A stretch of 64,000 nucleotides of DNA from Pedobacter jeongneungensis (GCF_000633455.1 NZ_AYMG01000020.1:1-64000), one strand, 5' to 3'; shown: positions 35,939 through 45,240, counted from the stretch's first letter. The notes: generated by a model not told the origin, from the sequence alone. Translations and numbers: made by a program.

Positions 35939-38011
35939 ATGAAAGCTTTTTTAAGACTATCAATCGGGCTGATCTTACTGTTCGGCGCAAATACTTATGC
36001 ACAAAAAATAAAAATAGCCTGCATCGGAAATTCTGTAACAGCGGGTTATTTGCTGCCAGAACCGAGAAAAGAAGCTTACCCCGCGCAATTGCAACAGCTT
36101 TTGGGTGAGCAATATTTGGTGGGTAATTTTGGTCATAGCGGGGCTACATTGCTGAAAAAGGGCCATAATCCATACTATAAAACAAAAGAATTTAGTGAGG
36201 TATTAAATTTTCGCCCCGATATTGCGATTATCCACCTTGGTTTAAATGATACCGATCCGCGGAACTGGCCAAATTATAAAGGCGATTTTCAATCGGATTA
36301 CCAATGGCTGATAGACAGCTTAAAACAGGGAAACCCTAAGCTTAAAATTTATATCTGCAAACTAAGCCCCGTTTTTAGCGGTCATCCGAGGTTTAAATCC
36401 GGAACACGGGATTGGTACTGGCAGATTCAGGGTAAAATTGTACAGGTAGCAAAAGCAAATGGATTTGAACTCATCGACCTCAATACAGCATTGAATAACC
36501 GTCCTGACTTATTTGCTGATTACTTGCACCCGGATACTACCGGAGCAGCTATAATTGCTAAAACCGTATATGCACATTTAACAGGGAATTTTGGCGGCTT
36601 CAAATTACACCCATTGTTCACCGATCACATGGTTTTGCAGCGCGATAAACAAATCCCGGTTTATGGAAGAGCGAATGCCGGAGATCAGGTTGAAGTTGAG
36701 TTTAACCACCTTACACTACGAACCACGGCAAATGTTAACGGGAAGTGGAAAGTATTTTTTAAACCAATGAAATTTGGCGGGCCTTATACCCTTAAAGTTA
36801 AGGCAGGTAAACAACGTATTTTATTAAATGATGTGATGATTGGCGACGTATGGTTATGTTCCGGTCAATCGAACATGGCTTTCCCATTAAAATCATCGGC
36901 AACTGCCGAGGCTACCTTAAGCCATTTAAATAAAAATCTTCCCATCAGGTTATTGAAGTTTAATCCACTTGCCGAAACAGATAACATTACCTGGGACATC
37001 AAAACACTGGACGCAGTAAATGCGCTTAATTATTTTTCCGGAAGCTGGGCCAAACCTGAAGAAAACACAGTGGGCGATTTCTCTGCAGTGGCTTATTATT
37101 TTGGAGAAAAGTTAGCTCTGAGCGAACAGGTTCCGGTTGGACTTATTCAAATGGCGGTTGGAGGATCAACATTAGAATCGTGGATGGATCGAACAACATT
37201 AGAACATGATGATCTCCTGATTGATCTGTTAGCCAACTGGCGTAAATCCGACTTTATCCAGGATTGGGCACGTGACAGGGCAGCGGTAAACCTTAAAAAT
37301 GCGATTAATCCAAAACAGCGGCACCCTTACGAACCTGCTTACAATAATGAAGCGGGGATCTCAACTTTAACCGAATTTCCGATAAAAGGGGTGATATGGT
37401 ACCAGGGAGAGAGCAATGCGCAAAATGTGGAGTTATTTAATCATGAATTTCCGCTGTTGGTTAAAAGCTGGCGCAAAAAATGGAATGATAATTTTCCTTT
37501 TTATTATGTTCAACTTTCTTCTATTGATCGCCCTTCATGGCCCTGTTTTAGAGATGCGCAACGGAAACTGCAGGCCATTATCCCAAATTCGGGCATGGCG
37601 GTAAGTTCCGATCTGGGCGATTCGCTAAATGTTCACCCTGCACATAAAAAAGAAATAGGCGAACGGCTGGCTTTATTAGCCATAAAAAACAATTATCATA
37701 GGCAGATTCAAGCCAGTGGTCCCGTAGCGGTGGCAGCCAGAAGGATTGAGCATACCATCATTATTCACTTTGCTCATGCTAAAAAACTGATGGCTGGTTC
37801 CGGCTTAGCCGTAAAAGGTTTTGAAGTAGAAGATGAGAAAGGCAATCATTGGCCTGTTAAAGCAGTTATTTTTAACAATACCGTGCATTTAACTGTACCT
37901 GCGAAGTTAAAGATCATACAAGTTTTATATGCCTGGCAGCCCTTTACACGTGCCAATTTAATGAACGAGGCCAAACTGCCGGCTTCAACTTTTTCCATTT
38001 CTATAAATTAA
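35939..38011 (+). CDS. Sialate O-acetylesterase with N-terminal SGNH domain
   Basis: A 690-residue two-domain esterase. Residues 1-20 are a signal peptide. Residues 22-215 are an SGNH hydrolase (IGNSVTAGYLLPEP, LGLNDTDPRNW, DYLHPDTTGA). From about residue 222 a beta-domain (LFTDHMVLQRDKQIPVYGRA) leads to the SASA domain, with nucleophile Ser in WLCSGQSNMAF, GVIWYQGESNA and the His in NVHPAHKKEIG. It removes O-acetyl groups from sialic acid so that lyase and sialidase can act. Two esterase domains in one chain is unusual but known in Bacteroidota. It begins six bases after the sialidase. Confidence 0.93.
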   Translation: MKAFLRLSIGLILLFGANTYAQKIKIACIGNSVTAGYLLPEPRKEAYPAQLQQLLGEQYLVGNFGHSGATLLKKGHNPYYKTKEFSEVLNFRPDIAIIHLGLNDTDPRNWPNYKGDFQSDYQWLIDSLKQGNPKLKIYICKLSPVFSGHPRFKSGTRDWYWQIQGKIVQVAKANGFELIDLNTALNNRPDLFADYLHPDTTGAAIIAKTVYAHLTGNFGGFKLHPLFTDHMVLQRDKQIPVYGRANAGDQVEVEFNHLTLRTTANVNGKWKVFFKPMKFGGPYTLKVKAGKQRILLNDVMIGDVWLCSGQSNMAFPLKSSATAEATLSHLNKNLPIRLLKFNPLAETDNITWDIKTLDAVNALNYFSGSWAKPEENTVGDFSAVAYYFGEKLALSEQVPVGLIQMAVGGSTLESWMDRTTLEHDDLLIDLLANWRKSDFIQDWARDRAAVNLKNAINPKQRHPYEPAYNNEAGISTLTEFPIKGVIWYQGESNAQNVELFNHEFPLLVKSWRKKWNDNFPFYYVQLSSIDRPSWPCFRDAQRKLQAIIPNSGMAVSSDLGDSLNVHPAHKKEIGERLALLAIKNNYHRQIQASGPVAVAARRIEHTIIIHFAHAKKLMAGSGLAVKGFEVEDEKGNHWPVKAVIFNNTVHLTVPAKLKIIQVLYAWQPFTRANLMNEAKLPASTFSISIN

Positions 38012-38016
38012 AAAAT

Positions 38017-39210
38017 ATGAGTTATACTGCCGAAGAACTGCAAAATCTTGCTGTATTCTATAAAAACCAGTTATTAAATAACACGGTTCCATTTTGGTTT
38101 CCAAGATCAATTGATCAGGAACATGGCGGTTACCTGCTCATGCGAGACCGGGATGGAAGTTTGATCGACGACGATAAAGCGGTGTGGATCCAGGGCCGTG
38201 CTGCATGGTTGTTATCAACCCTTTGTAATACAATTGAACATAAAAAAGAATGGTTAGATGGAGCCAAATCTGGTATCGACTTTTTAAATAACCATTGTTT
38301 TGACACTGACGGACAGATGTTTTTTCATGTAACCCATGATGGGCAACCGATTCGCAAAAGGCGCTATTATTTTTCTGAAACCTTTGCGGTGATTGCCAAT
38401 GCTGCTTATGCACAGGCAAGTGGTGATGAAACCGCTGCGGAAAAAGCGAGGTATCTGTTTGGAAAGTGTATCGAATATGCCACAACACCAGGTTTATTAC
38501 CAGCAAAATTTACTGGTACCAGGCCAGCAAAAGGTATTGGAGTGCCCATGATTATGATGAATACTGCCCAGCAGCTGAGAGAAACCATTGGCGATCCCCG
38601 TTGCGATGAATGGATTTCGAAATGGATTGAAGAAATAAAAAACGATTTTGTGAAAGATGATATCCACTGTGTGATGGAACAGGTAGCGCCAGATGGCAGT
38701 ATAATCGATCATATAGACGGAAGAACTTTAAATCCCGGCCATGCCATAGAAGGTGCCTGGTTTATCTTGCACGAAGCAAAATACCGCAATAACGATCCCG
38801 AACTGATTAAACTCGGCTGTAAAATGCTCGATTATATGTGGGAACGTGGCTGGGACAAAGAATATGGCGGGATTTTGTATTTTAAAGATGTGTACAATAA
38901 ACCGGTGCAGGAATATTGGCAGGATATGAAATTATGGTGGCCGCAGAACGAAACCATAATTGCGACATTACTGGCCTATACGTTAACCGGCGATGAAAAA
39001 TATGCCCGCTGGCATAAAATGGTTCATGATTATGCTTACGATAAATTTCACGATAAAGAACATGGTGAATGGTTCGGCTACCTGCACCGCGATGGAACCG
39101 TCGCACAAACCGCTAAAGGCAACTTATTTAAAGGACCTTTTCATTTGCCAAGGCAAGAGTGGTATTGTGCAAAGTTATTGGAAGAATTGGGTTTTAGTGC
39201 AGAATCCTGA
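38017..39210 (+). CDS. nanE: N-acylglucosamine 2-epimerase (AGE/RnBP family)
   Basis: A 397-residue alpha6/alpha6-barrel enzyme without signal peptide. Visible motifs include DREHGGYL-like QEHGGYLLMRDRDG, RAAWLLSTL, ETFAVIANAAYA, PGHAIEGAWF and WWPQNETI, with the two catalytic histidines in the last regions. It interconverts N-acetylmannosamine and N-acetylglucosamine. With the lyase this reproduces the NanL-NanE route of Bacteroides fragilis, in which the unphosphorylated amino sugar is phosphorylated later by a ROK kinase; no kinase lies in this window. It starts six bases after the esterase and is the last gene of the operon. Confidence 0.94.
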   Translation: MSYTAEELQNLAVFYKNQLLNNTVPFWFPRSIDQEHGGYLLMRDRDGSLIDDDKAVWIQGRAAWLLSTLCNTIEHKKEWLDGAKSGIDFLNNHCFDTDGQMFFHVTHDGQPIRKRRYYFSETFAVIANAAYAQASGDETAAEKARYLFGKCIEYATTPGLLPAKFTGTRPAKGIGVPMIMMNTAQQLRETIGDPRCDEWISKWIEEIKNDFVKDDIHCVMEQVAPDGSIIDHIDGRTLNPGHAIEGAWFILHEAKYRNNDPELIKLGCKMLDYMWERGWDKEYGGILYFKDVYNKPVQEYWQDMKLWWPQNETIIATLLAYTLTGDEKYARWHKMVHDYAYDKFHDKEHGEWFGYLHRDGTVAQTAKGNLFKGPFHLPRQEWYCAKLLEELGFSAES

Positions 39211-39239
39211 GTTGGCAGGTTAGAGTTGATATTGCTTTT

Positions 39240-39390
39240 AAACAAGTATTTGAATAATCACCAATAAACAATAAACGATGGATAATAACTAATAACTAAT
39301 AATCAATCAAGCCAATTAACGAATTACTAATGACTAATGAACTAATGACTAATGAACTAATGGCTAATGAACTAACAAACCAGAATCCAT
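39240..39390. repeat. Tandem AT-rich repeat (ACTAATGA units)
   Basis: Units ACTAATGACTAATGA recur with a period of about 7-8 bases, most regular at 39328-39380. The block separates the epimerase from the LysR gene. A related block lies at 24935-25028 at the other end of the sialic acid locus. Confidence 0.65.
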
Positions 39391-39415
39391 ATGCTTGTAA
39401 ATATTTATAATTTAT

Positions 39416-40312
39416 ATGCTTGATTTCAGATTGCAGGTTTTTTATGCCGTGGCCAAGCGCCTCAATTTTACCCGTGCGGCGGCTGAACTATTTATTTCAC
39501 AACCTGCAGTAACCAAACATGTTAAAGAATTGGAGGCACAATATAAAACAACACTTTTTGAGCGTAGCGGAAATAAAAAAATAGAATTAACTGCTGCGGG
39601 AAAAGTGCTGCTAGCCTACGTAGAGCAATTAATTTCGGTTTATGCCGAGCTGGAGTACGATATAAACCTGTTGAACAAAGAGCATGGCGGCATATTGAGG
39701 ATAGGCGCCAGCACAACCGTTGCACAGTATATTTTGCCAAAGGTACTTGCCCTGTTCCATAAAAAATTTGCTTCTGTCAATATTCAGTTGCTTACCGGCA
39801 ATACAGAAGACATTGAACAAGCCTTGCTGGCTAAAGAGGTCGAAATCGGCATCATAGAAGGTTTTTCGCGTAGTTCGCAGATGAGTTATGAGCCTTATCT
39901 GCGTGATGAAATTGTATTGGTAGCCGCCTCAAACAACAACAAAATCAAAAAAGACACTGTAAAGCCGGAAGAACTGCTCAATTATCCATTTCTGTTAAGA
40001 GAGCCAGGTTCTGGTACGCGTGAGGTAATCGGTATTGCCCTGGCTAAGCACGGCATCAAACTTGCTGATCTGAAAATGGAAATGCAGTTGGGTGGTACAG
40101 AGAGTATTAAAGCCTATTTAAGCCATAGCGATTGTTTAGCTTTTGTTTCGGTATATGCCATATTAAAAGAACTCAGGGATAATGAACTCCGGATTATCGA
40201 CATTAGAGGAATGGATATCGAAAGGCCTTTTCATTTTATCCGCCAGCACGGGCAACCCTCTTCGCTTGCAGAACTGTTTATTCGGTTTGCTAAAAACCAG
40301 AAAATTGATTAA
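39416..40312 (+). CDS. LysR-family regulator of the adjacent YeiH gene
   Basis: A 298-residue regulator with the N-terminal helix-turn-helix (FYAVAKRLNFTRAAAELFISQPAVTKHVKELE) and a periplasmic-binding-protein-like sensing domain (GILRIGASTTVAQYILP). It resembles the YeiE/CbbR-type branch often linked to YeiH transporters. It lies 100 bases upstream of yeiH on the same strand, and the gap holds an inverted repeat. Confidence 0.92.
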   Translation: MLDFRLQVFYAVAKRLNFTRAAAELFISQPAVTKHVKELEAQYKTTLFERSGNKKIELTAAGKVLLAYVEQLISVYAELEYDINLLNKEHGGILRIGASTTVAQYILPKVLALFHKKFASVNIQLLTGNTEDIEQALLAKEVEIGIIEGFSRSSQMSYEPYLRDEIVLVAASNNNKIKKDTVKPEELLNYPFLLREPGSGTREVIGIALAKHGIKLADLKMEMQLGGTESIKAYLSHSDCLAFVSVYAILKELRDNELRIIDIRGMDIERPFHFIRQHGQPSSLAELFIRFAKNQKID

Positions 40313-40326
40313 TTAAATGAATTTCG

Positions 40327-40341
40327 ATAACTATTAGTTAT
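40327..40341. promoter_or_regulatory. Candidate LysR binding site upstream of yeiH
   Basis: ATAACT-att-AGTTAT is a perfect 6-base inverted repeat with a 3-base spacer, about 70 bases before the YeiH start. It fits the T-N11-A LysR pattern. Confidence 0.5.
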
Positions 40342-40412
40342 GGATGATTAATAGTTGTGATAAAAATTTGCGTTTATTGTGATGGATATTTGGATATCGA
40401 AAAAATAACAAA

Positions 40413-41390
40413 ATGAATATTCATACCCATGCAGCTTCCTCAGATGACGGACTTATCCTAAAAGTAGGGCCTTCAACCAAAAAGATCATATTTATAATTT
40501 GTGCAGCGCTTTGCCTATCACCGTTCATAAGTCCTACAATTGCTTTGCTGCTTGGGTTTATCATTGCGCAGTTTACCGATCATCCTTACCTCGCGCTTAA
40601 CCACAAAGGCACCAGTTTATTGCTTCAGTTTTCTGTTGTAGGGCTGGGTTTTGGCATGAATGTACATTCAGCACTTCAGGCAGGTAGGGAGGGTATCATT
40701 TTTACCATTTTTTCAATTATAGGCACCCTGATTTTAGGTTACTTTATCGGGAAATGGCTTAAGATCGGGAAGAAAACTTCTTACCTCATCTCATCCGGTA
40801 CGGCAATTTGTGGCGGAAGTGCTATTGCAGCAATTTCACCCGTAATTTTGGCAGAAGAAAAAGAGGTTTCAGTTGCTTTGGGCTGCGTGTTCATTTTCAA
40901 TGCTTTAGCGCTTTTTATTTTCCCCTTTTTAGGACATTATTTAAACCTTTCGCAAACGCAGTTTGGTTTATGGTGCGCCATTGCCATACACGATACCAGC
41001 TCTGTAGTAGGGGCTGCAAGTAAATTTGGAGAAAAAGCACTCGAAGTAACCACAACCGTAAAACTGGCACGTGCATTATGGATTATCCCGGTAGCCTTTC
41101 TTTCTACCTTTTTATTTAAAAACCCATCTAAGAAAATCAGTTTTCCTTATTTCATCATCCTGTTTGTTATTGCCATTGTTGCCAATACTTATCTGCCTGT
41201 AGTTGCAATATGGAGCCCTTATTTAATTGCCATTGCTAAGGCAGGGCTCACCCTTACACTCTTTTTAATAGGAGCCGGACTTTCACGTAAAATCTTATTA
41301 GCGGTAGGTTTCAGACCCCTGCTTCAGGGTTTGTTGCTTTGGACGACGATTTCTGTAGTAGCGCTTTACGCTGTAATACATTTAGGATAG
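40413..41390 (+). CDS. yeiH: YeiH family putative sulfate exporter
   Basis: A 325-residue membrane protein of the UPF0324/PSE family with about ten helices. Family marks are VGLGFGMNVHSAL, LISSGTAICGGSAIAAISPV and AIHDTSSVVGAA. Related proteins export sulfate or sulfite-derived anions during taurine or cysteate use, though most are uncharacterised. The upstream LysR gene is its likely regulator. A strong bidirectional hairpin follows. Confidence 0.93.
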   Translation: MNIHTHAASSDDGLILKVGPSTKKIIFIICAALCLSPFISPTIALLLGFIIAQFTDHPYLALNHKGTSLLLQFSVVGLGFGMNVHSALQAGREGIIFTIFSIIGTLILGYFIGKWLKIGKKTSYLISSGTAICGGSAIAAISPVILAEEKEVSVALGCVFIFNALALFIFPFLGHYLNLSQTQFGLWCAIAIHDTSSVVGAASKFGEKALEVTTTVKLARALWIIPVAFLSTFLFKNPSKKISFPYFIILFVIAIVANTYLPVVAIWSPYLIAIAKAGLTLTLFLIGAGLSRKILLAVGFRPLLQGLLLWTTISVVALYAVIHLG

Positions 41391-41404
41391 AAATGAAGAC
41401 AATT

Positions 41405-41446
41405 ACAAAATCTTTGAACCACCAGGTTATCGTTCAAAGATTTTGT
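41405..41446. terminator. Bidirectional hairpin terminator
   Basis: ACAAAATCTTTGAAC at 41405-41419 pairs perfectly with 41432-41446 around a 12-base loop. It lies between the converging yeiH and NTF2-like genes. The arm shares AATCTTTGAAC with the repeat at 1-283. Confidence 0.75.
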
Positions 41447-41474
41447 TTCTCATTTCCCTGCCAACCATTGCAAA

Positions 41475-41885
41475 TTACAAATAACGATCCTCTTCTGTAA
41501 TCTCCAGATCATTAATACTGGCATAACGTTTCTGCATCAAGCCATTTTCGTCAAATTCCCACAGCTCGTTGCCATAACTGCGGTGCCATTGGCCAGCGCC
41601 ATTACGCCATTCATATTCGAACCTCACTGCTATACGGTTTTCGGCAAAGGTCCATAACTCTTTTTTGAGTTTGTAATCCAGTTCATTTGCCCATTTGGTG
41701 GCTAAAAAGGCTTTAACTTCTTCGCGGCCATTGATAAACTCATTTCGGTTGCGCCATTCTGTATCAATCGTGTAAGCCAAACATACTTTCTCCGGATCAC
41801 GGCTGTTCCAGGCATCTTCTGCCATTTGCACTTTCTGTAAAGCAGTTTCATAGGTAAATGGTGGCATTGGAGGTTTTTGTTCCAT
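41475..41885 (-). CDS. Nuclear transport factor 2-like protein (DUF1348)
   Basis: A 136-residue SnoaL/NTF2-fold protein. It has the DUF1348 pattern RNRNEFINGREEVKAFLATKW and RFEYEWRNGAGQWHRSYGNELWEFDENGLM. It forms a cone-shaped pocket, but the ligand is unknown. It is 78 bases downstream of the alpha/beta hydrolase on the same strand and is probably cotranscribed with it. Confidence 0.92.
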   Translation of the reverse strand: MEQKPPMPPFTYETALQKVQMAEDAWNSRDPEKVCLAYTIDTEWRNRNEFINGREEVKAFLATKWANELDYKLKKELWTFAENRIAVRFEYEWRNGAGQWHRSYGNELWEFDENGLMQKRYASINDLEITEEDRYL

Positions 41886-41963
41886 GGTTTTATTTATTAG
41901 AGATAAAAGTAATTTTTATTGCCACAATTGCCTGCTTTAAGTAAACAATTGTGGCATGGTGGA

Positions 41964-42926
41964 TTATTTAGGTAAAGTCGCTAAAAATTTCAGGATCTCA
42001 TTTCCTATTTCATATCCATGCGATTCTAATGCAAAATGCCCGGTGTTATAAAATTTAACAATTGCATCAGGCACGTCTTTTTTATAAGCTTCTGCTCCTG
42101 CAGGTAAAAAGAAAGGATCTTTATTGCCCCAAACGGCTAAGATTTTTGGTTTGTATGTTCTAAAATATTCCTGGAATTTGGGATATAGTGCTACATTGCT
42201 TTTATAGTCCTTTAAAAAATCCAGCTGAATCTCTGCCACACCCGGGCGGTCGAGAAAATATTGGTCTAAAGTATACGATTCTGGAGCAATAACAGATGGA
42301 TCAGTAACTCCGGTAAGATATTGGAATTTAGTTGCATCATGGGTTAAAAATTCCTTTAATGCTGCTCTGTTGGCTGGTGTATCATTTTTCCAATAGCGTT
42401 GTATGGGGTTCCAACCTTCGCTTAGACCTTCTTCATAAGCATTTCCATTTTGCGAAATAATTCCTGTGATTTTTTCTGGATTAGCCAAAGCGAGGCGGTA
42501 TCCGGTAGGTGCTCCATAATCAAAAACATATACCGCGAAACGGTTCAGTTTTAATCCTTCGATAAAACCCTGCATGGTTTTGGCCAGGTTATCAAAAGTA
42601 TAATCGAATTTAGAACGCTCAGGAAGCTCTGTATAACCAAAGCCTGGCAAATCAGGTGCAATTACATGGTGTTTTTCACTCAGCATCGGGATGAGGTTAC
42701 GGAACATGTGCGATGAAGTTGGGTAACCGTGAAGCAGTAAAATGGTCGGCGCATTTACAGGACCGGCTTCGCGATAAAAAATACTCAGGCCATTAACACT
42801 TATATGGCGATAATGAACATTAGTTGATGATGTAGTTGGATGTGTTGCTGGAGTTGATTGTGCCATAACGTTTAATTTTGTTAACAAAACAGCCAGAATA
42901 ATGCCGGCTAATTTTAGGTTTTTCAT
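41964..42926 (-). CDS. Secreted alpha/beta hydrolase, epoxide hydrolase/dehalogenase type
   Basis: A 320-residue protein with a signal peptide (ending NVMAQS). The oxyanion motif is LLLHGYPTSSHMFRN. The nucleophile elbow is YVFDYGAPTGYRLA, with aspartate rather than serine, which is the haloalkane dehalogenase/epoxide hydrolase form. The late His is in NTGHFALESHG. It is divergent from a LysR regulator over an 87-base region that holds a perfect palindrome, so the regulator probably controls it. The substrate is unknown. Confidence 0.9.
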   Translation of the reverse strand: MKNLKLAGIILAVLLTKLNVMAQSTPATHPTTSSTNVHYRHISVNGLSIFYREAGPVNAPTILLLHGYPTSSHMFRNLIPMLSEKHHVIAPDLPGFGYTELPERSKFDYTFDNLAKTMQGFIEGLKLNRFAVYVFDYGAPTGYRLALANPEKITGIISQNGNAYEEGLSEGWNPIQRYWKNDTPANRAALKEFLTHDATKFQYLTGVTDPSVIAPESYTLDQYFLDRPGVAEIQLDFLKDYKSNVALYPKFQEYFRTYKPKILAVWGNKDPFFLPAGAEAYKKDVPDAIVKFYNTGHFALESHGYEIGNEILKFLATLPK

Positions 42927-42963
42927 TTATCATTTATTTTTACCAAAACTATATAGTATATTT

Positions 42964-42999
42964 AATCATTAAAAATGATTTATAATGATATTATAAATC
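42964..42999. promoter_or_regulatory. Overlapping palindromes in the divergent LysR/hydrolase promoter
   Basis: GATTTATAAT-gat-ATTATAAATC at 42977-42999 is a perfect 10-base inverted repeat. A second, AATCATT-aaa-AATGATT at 42964-42980, overlaps its left arm. The pair lies between divergent start codons and is a strong candidate for the LysR operator. Confidence 0.7.
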
Positions 43000-43013
43000 G
43001 TAATTTGTGATTT

Positions 43014-43889
43014 ATGAATACCAATGATCTGAATTTGTTCGAGGCAGTTGCCCATTATGGCAGTTTTACCAAAGCAGCCGAAGCCATGTTTACTGTACAA
43101 TCGAACGTTACTGCCAGGATTAAAAACCTTGAAGAAGAATTCGGTACACCGCTTTTTACAAGAACATCCAGAAAAGTAGCGCTAACGGCAGCAGGGGAGA
43201 CCTTAATGCGTTATAGCAAGCAGCTTAATCATATTATAGATGAAGCTAAGAGAACAATTGGTAAAAATGACCGCGTTAAAGGACAGGTTAAAATAGGCTT
43301 TCTGGAAACAATGATGACACTTGAAGGGCCAAAAATGGTTAATGAACTTGCCGTTAAATTCCCCCATGTCGACCTTGAATTTAGATCCGCCATGCGTCCG
43401 AGTTTGTTGAGTGATGTGCTAAATTATAGGTTAGATGCAGCCTTTGTACCCTCGCCGATTGATCATCCAGAACTGGAACAGATCAGGATTAAAGAAGAGG
43501 AGATTGTTGTGGTTGCACCGGGCAATTGCAAAAGTTTAGAGGAACTACTCGAAAAGAAACCAATCAGAACCATCGTGTTTGATCAGGGCTGTGTATTTAG
43601 GGCAAGGCTCGATTCGTGGCTGGTGAGTAAGGGGGTCGATCAGTATCATAAAACGGTGATGAACTCTATCGAAGGGGTGGTTAATTTTATTGAATCGGGC
43701 ATTGGTTTTAGTTTCCTGCCCAAAGAAATCATCACTACTTTTTATAGCAGCAAAAAAATCAAAACTTTTGCCCTCCCACGCGAACTTGGATTAATGACCA
43801 CCTTATTTGTGTACCGGAAAGATGTGCCGCCTTCGCCAGCATTACAGGGGTTTATCAGTCTGTTTGATAAGGATAAAGCTCAGTTATAA
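43014..43889 (+). CDS. LysR-family regulator of the divergent hydrolase
   Basis: A 291-residue regulator with N-terminal helix-turn-helix (FEAVAHYGSFTKAAEAMFTVQSNVTARIKNLEEEF) and a C-terminal type 2 periplasmic-binding-like domain. It is divergent from the alpha/beta hydrolase and shares the palindromic promoter. It ends before a hairpin terminator at 43921. Confidence 0.92.
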   Translation: MNTNDLNLFEAVAHYGSFTKAAEAMFTVQSNVTARIKNLEEEFGTPLFTRTSRKVALTAAGETLMRYSKQLNHIIDEAKRTIGKNDRVKGQVKIGFLETMMTLEGPKMVNELAVKFPHVDLEFRSAMRPSLLSDVLNYRLDAAFVPSPIDHPELEQIRIKEEEIVVVAPGNCKSLEELLEKKPIRTIVFDQGCVFRARLDSWLVSKGVDQYHKTVMNSIEGVVNFIESGIGFSFLPKEIITTFYSSKKIKTFALPRELGLMTTLFVYRKDVPPSPALQGFISLFDKDKAQL

Positions 43890-43920
43890 ATTTGCAAAAC
43901 TAAATCCCTCAGCTGGTCCT

Positions 43921-43955
43921 AAAAAAGGTCATCATTTCTGATGGCTTTTTTTAGG
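43921..43955 (+). terminator. Terminator of the LysR gene
   Basis: GTCATCA-tttc-TGATGGC (one U-G pair) at 43928-43945 is flanked by an A run and a T run. The same hairpin with GCCATCA recurs at 45195-45225. Confidence 0.85.
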
Positions 43956-44180
43956 ATTTTTATGTCCAGAAAATTAAAACGGTATTTCCCTAAATTACCT
44001 TGTTAAAGAATCAAAGTAGCTTTTCACAGCAACAAAAAGGTCATCCATCGATTATGCCTTTTAAAATTGACTGTGCATATCGATCTTGAATTATTCTTTT
44101 TGTTGAGGAACAAGATTCCTCTCTAATCAAAAAATGAAATTCAAATATTGTAAACGCTAAACCTGAAAACTACCTGATTT

Positions 44181-45116
44181 ATGAAAAAACATTTACTATT
44201 AACACTATCATCATTAATAAGCATTTATAGCTTTGGCCAAACCGTAAAAGACGGAAAAGTTGATACCGAGAGCGGTAAAATGTTGAACAAACTCGATTCT
44301 GCTAAAAAACAGGAGGGTTGGACAGTACGTGGAACAAATACCTTATTGTTAAATCAGGCCGCATTTTCTAACTGGGTAGCTGGAGGGATCAACTCGGTTG
44401 CACTAACAGCCAGAGCTGATTATGAATTTAACCTGAAACGAGGGAAAAACCTTTGGGAAAACCGTCTTTTAGCAGGTTATGGCTTACGCTCTGAGCAGAA
44501 AAGCCAAACCACAAAAGTAGAAGATGTTATCGATTTAACTTCAAAATATGGTTACCAGATTAATCAAAGCAATTGGTTTGCTGCTGCTGCACTCAATATA
44601 AAAACCCAGTTCAGCAAAGGTTATGATTACAGCAAGCCGGAACAGGGGTATCTGTCTAACTTTTTATCGCCTGGTTATTTAACATTTGGTTTTGGCGTTG
44701 ATTATATACCAAATGATAATTTCCAGATCAGTATCCATCCGCTTACTTCACGTTTAACTTTTGTGAAGGATGATGCCGTTTTCGATCCAAACAGAGATGG
44801 TGTGCCAACAGAAGCTTTTGGTGTTGAGCCGGGCAAACATTTTGTTTATCAATTTGGTGCTTATGTAGGTGGAAGATACAAAGCTAAACTGATGGAAAAT
44901 ATCCTTTTAGATAACCGTTTAGGTGTTTTTAGTAATTACCTGAAAGATCCGCAGAATTTAGTGGTGGCCTATTCTGCCATTCTTGATATGAAAGTAAACC
45001 GCTATATTTCTACACAAATTACCGCAGATTTATTTTATGATAATAATCAAATTGGTAAGCTGCAGCTTAAAGAAACTTTGGGTGTAGGCTTAACTTATAA
45101 ATTTGGGAAATATTAA
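44181..45116 (+). CDS. DUF3078 outer-membrane-associated protein
   Basis: A 311-residue protein with a signal peptide (residues 1-18, ending SFGQT). Its mature part is made of amphipathic beta-strands (RGTNTLLLNQAAFSNWVAGGINSVALTARADYEF and so on) ending in an aromatic-terminated strand KFGKY, which suggests an outer-membrane beta-barrel. The NQAAFSNWVAGG motif is typical of DUF3078. Function unknown. A duplicate of the previous terminator follows. Confidence 0.9.
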   Translation: MKKHLLLTLSSLISIYSFGQTVKDGKVDTESGKMLNKLDSAKKQEGWTVRGTNTLLLNQAAFSNWVAGGINSVALTARADYEFNLKRGKNLWENRLLAGYGLRSEQKSQTTKVEDVIDLTSKYGYQINQSNWFAAAALNIKTQFSKGYDYSKPEQGYLSNFLSPGYLTFGFGVDYIPNDNFQISIHPLTSRLTFVKDDAVFDPNRDGVPTEAFGVEPGKHFVYQFGAYVGGRYKAKLMENILLDNRLGVFSNYLKDPQNLVVAYSAILDMKVNRYISTQITADLFYDNNQIGKLQLKETLGVGLTYKFGKY

Positions 45117-45194
45117 AGGATAAAGGGGAGATTGATTCTAATTTCTATCTGGAAGTACAACTCCAGGTGCATCTGTTAAAATTCGTAATGCAAT

Positions 45195-45225
45195 AAAAAA
45201 GCCATCATTTCTGATGGCTTTTTTT
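45195..45225. terminator. Bidirectional terminator
   Basis: GCCATCA-tttc-TGATGGC at 45201-45218, with A run before and T run after. It ends the DUF3078 gene and marks the end of the conserved region. Confidence 0.88.
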
Positions 45226-45240
45226 ATCGATTTTTTTGAT

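Noticed and set aside
39240..39390. CRISPR-like repeat array
   Set aside because: The units are 7-8 bases long with no spacers and no cas genes nearby.
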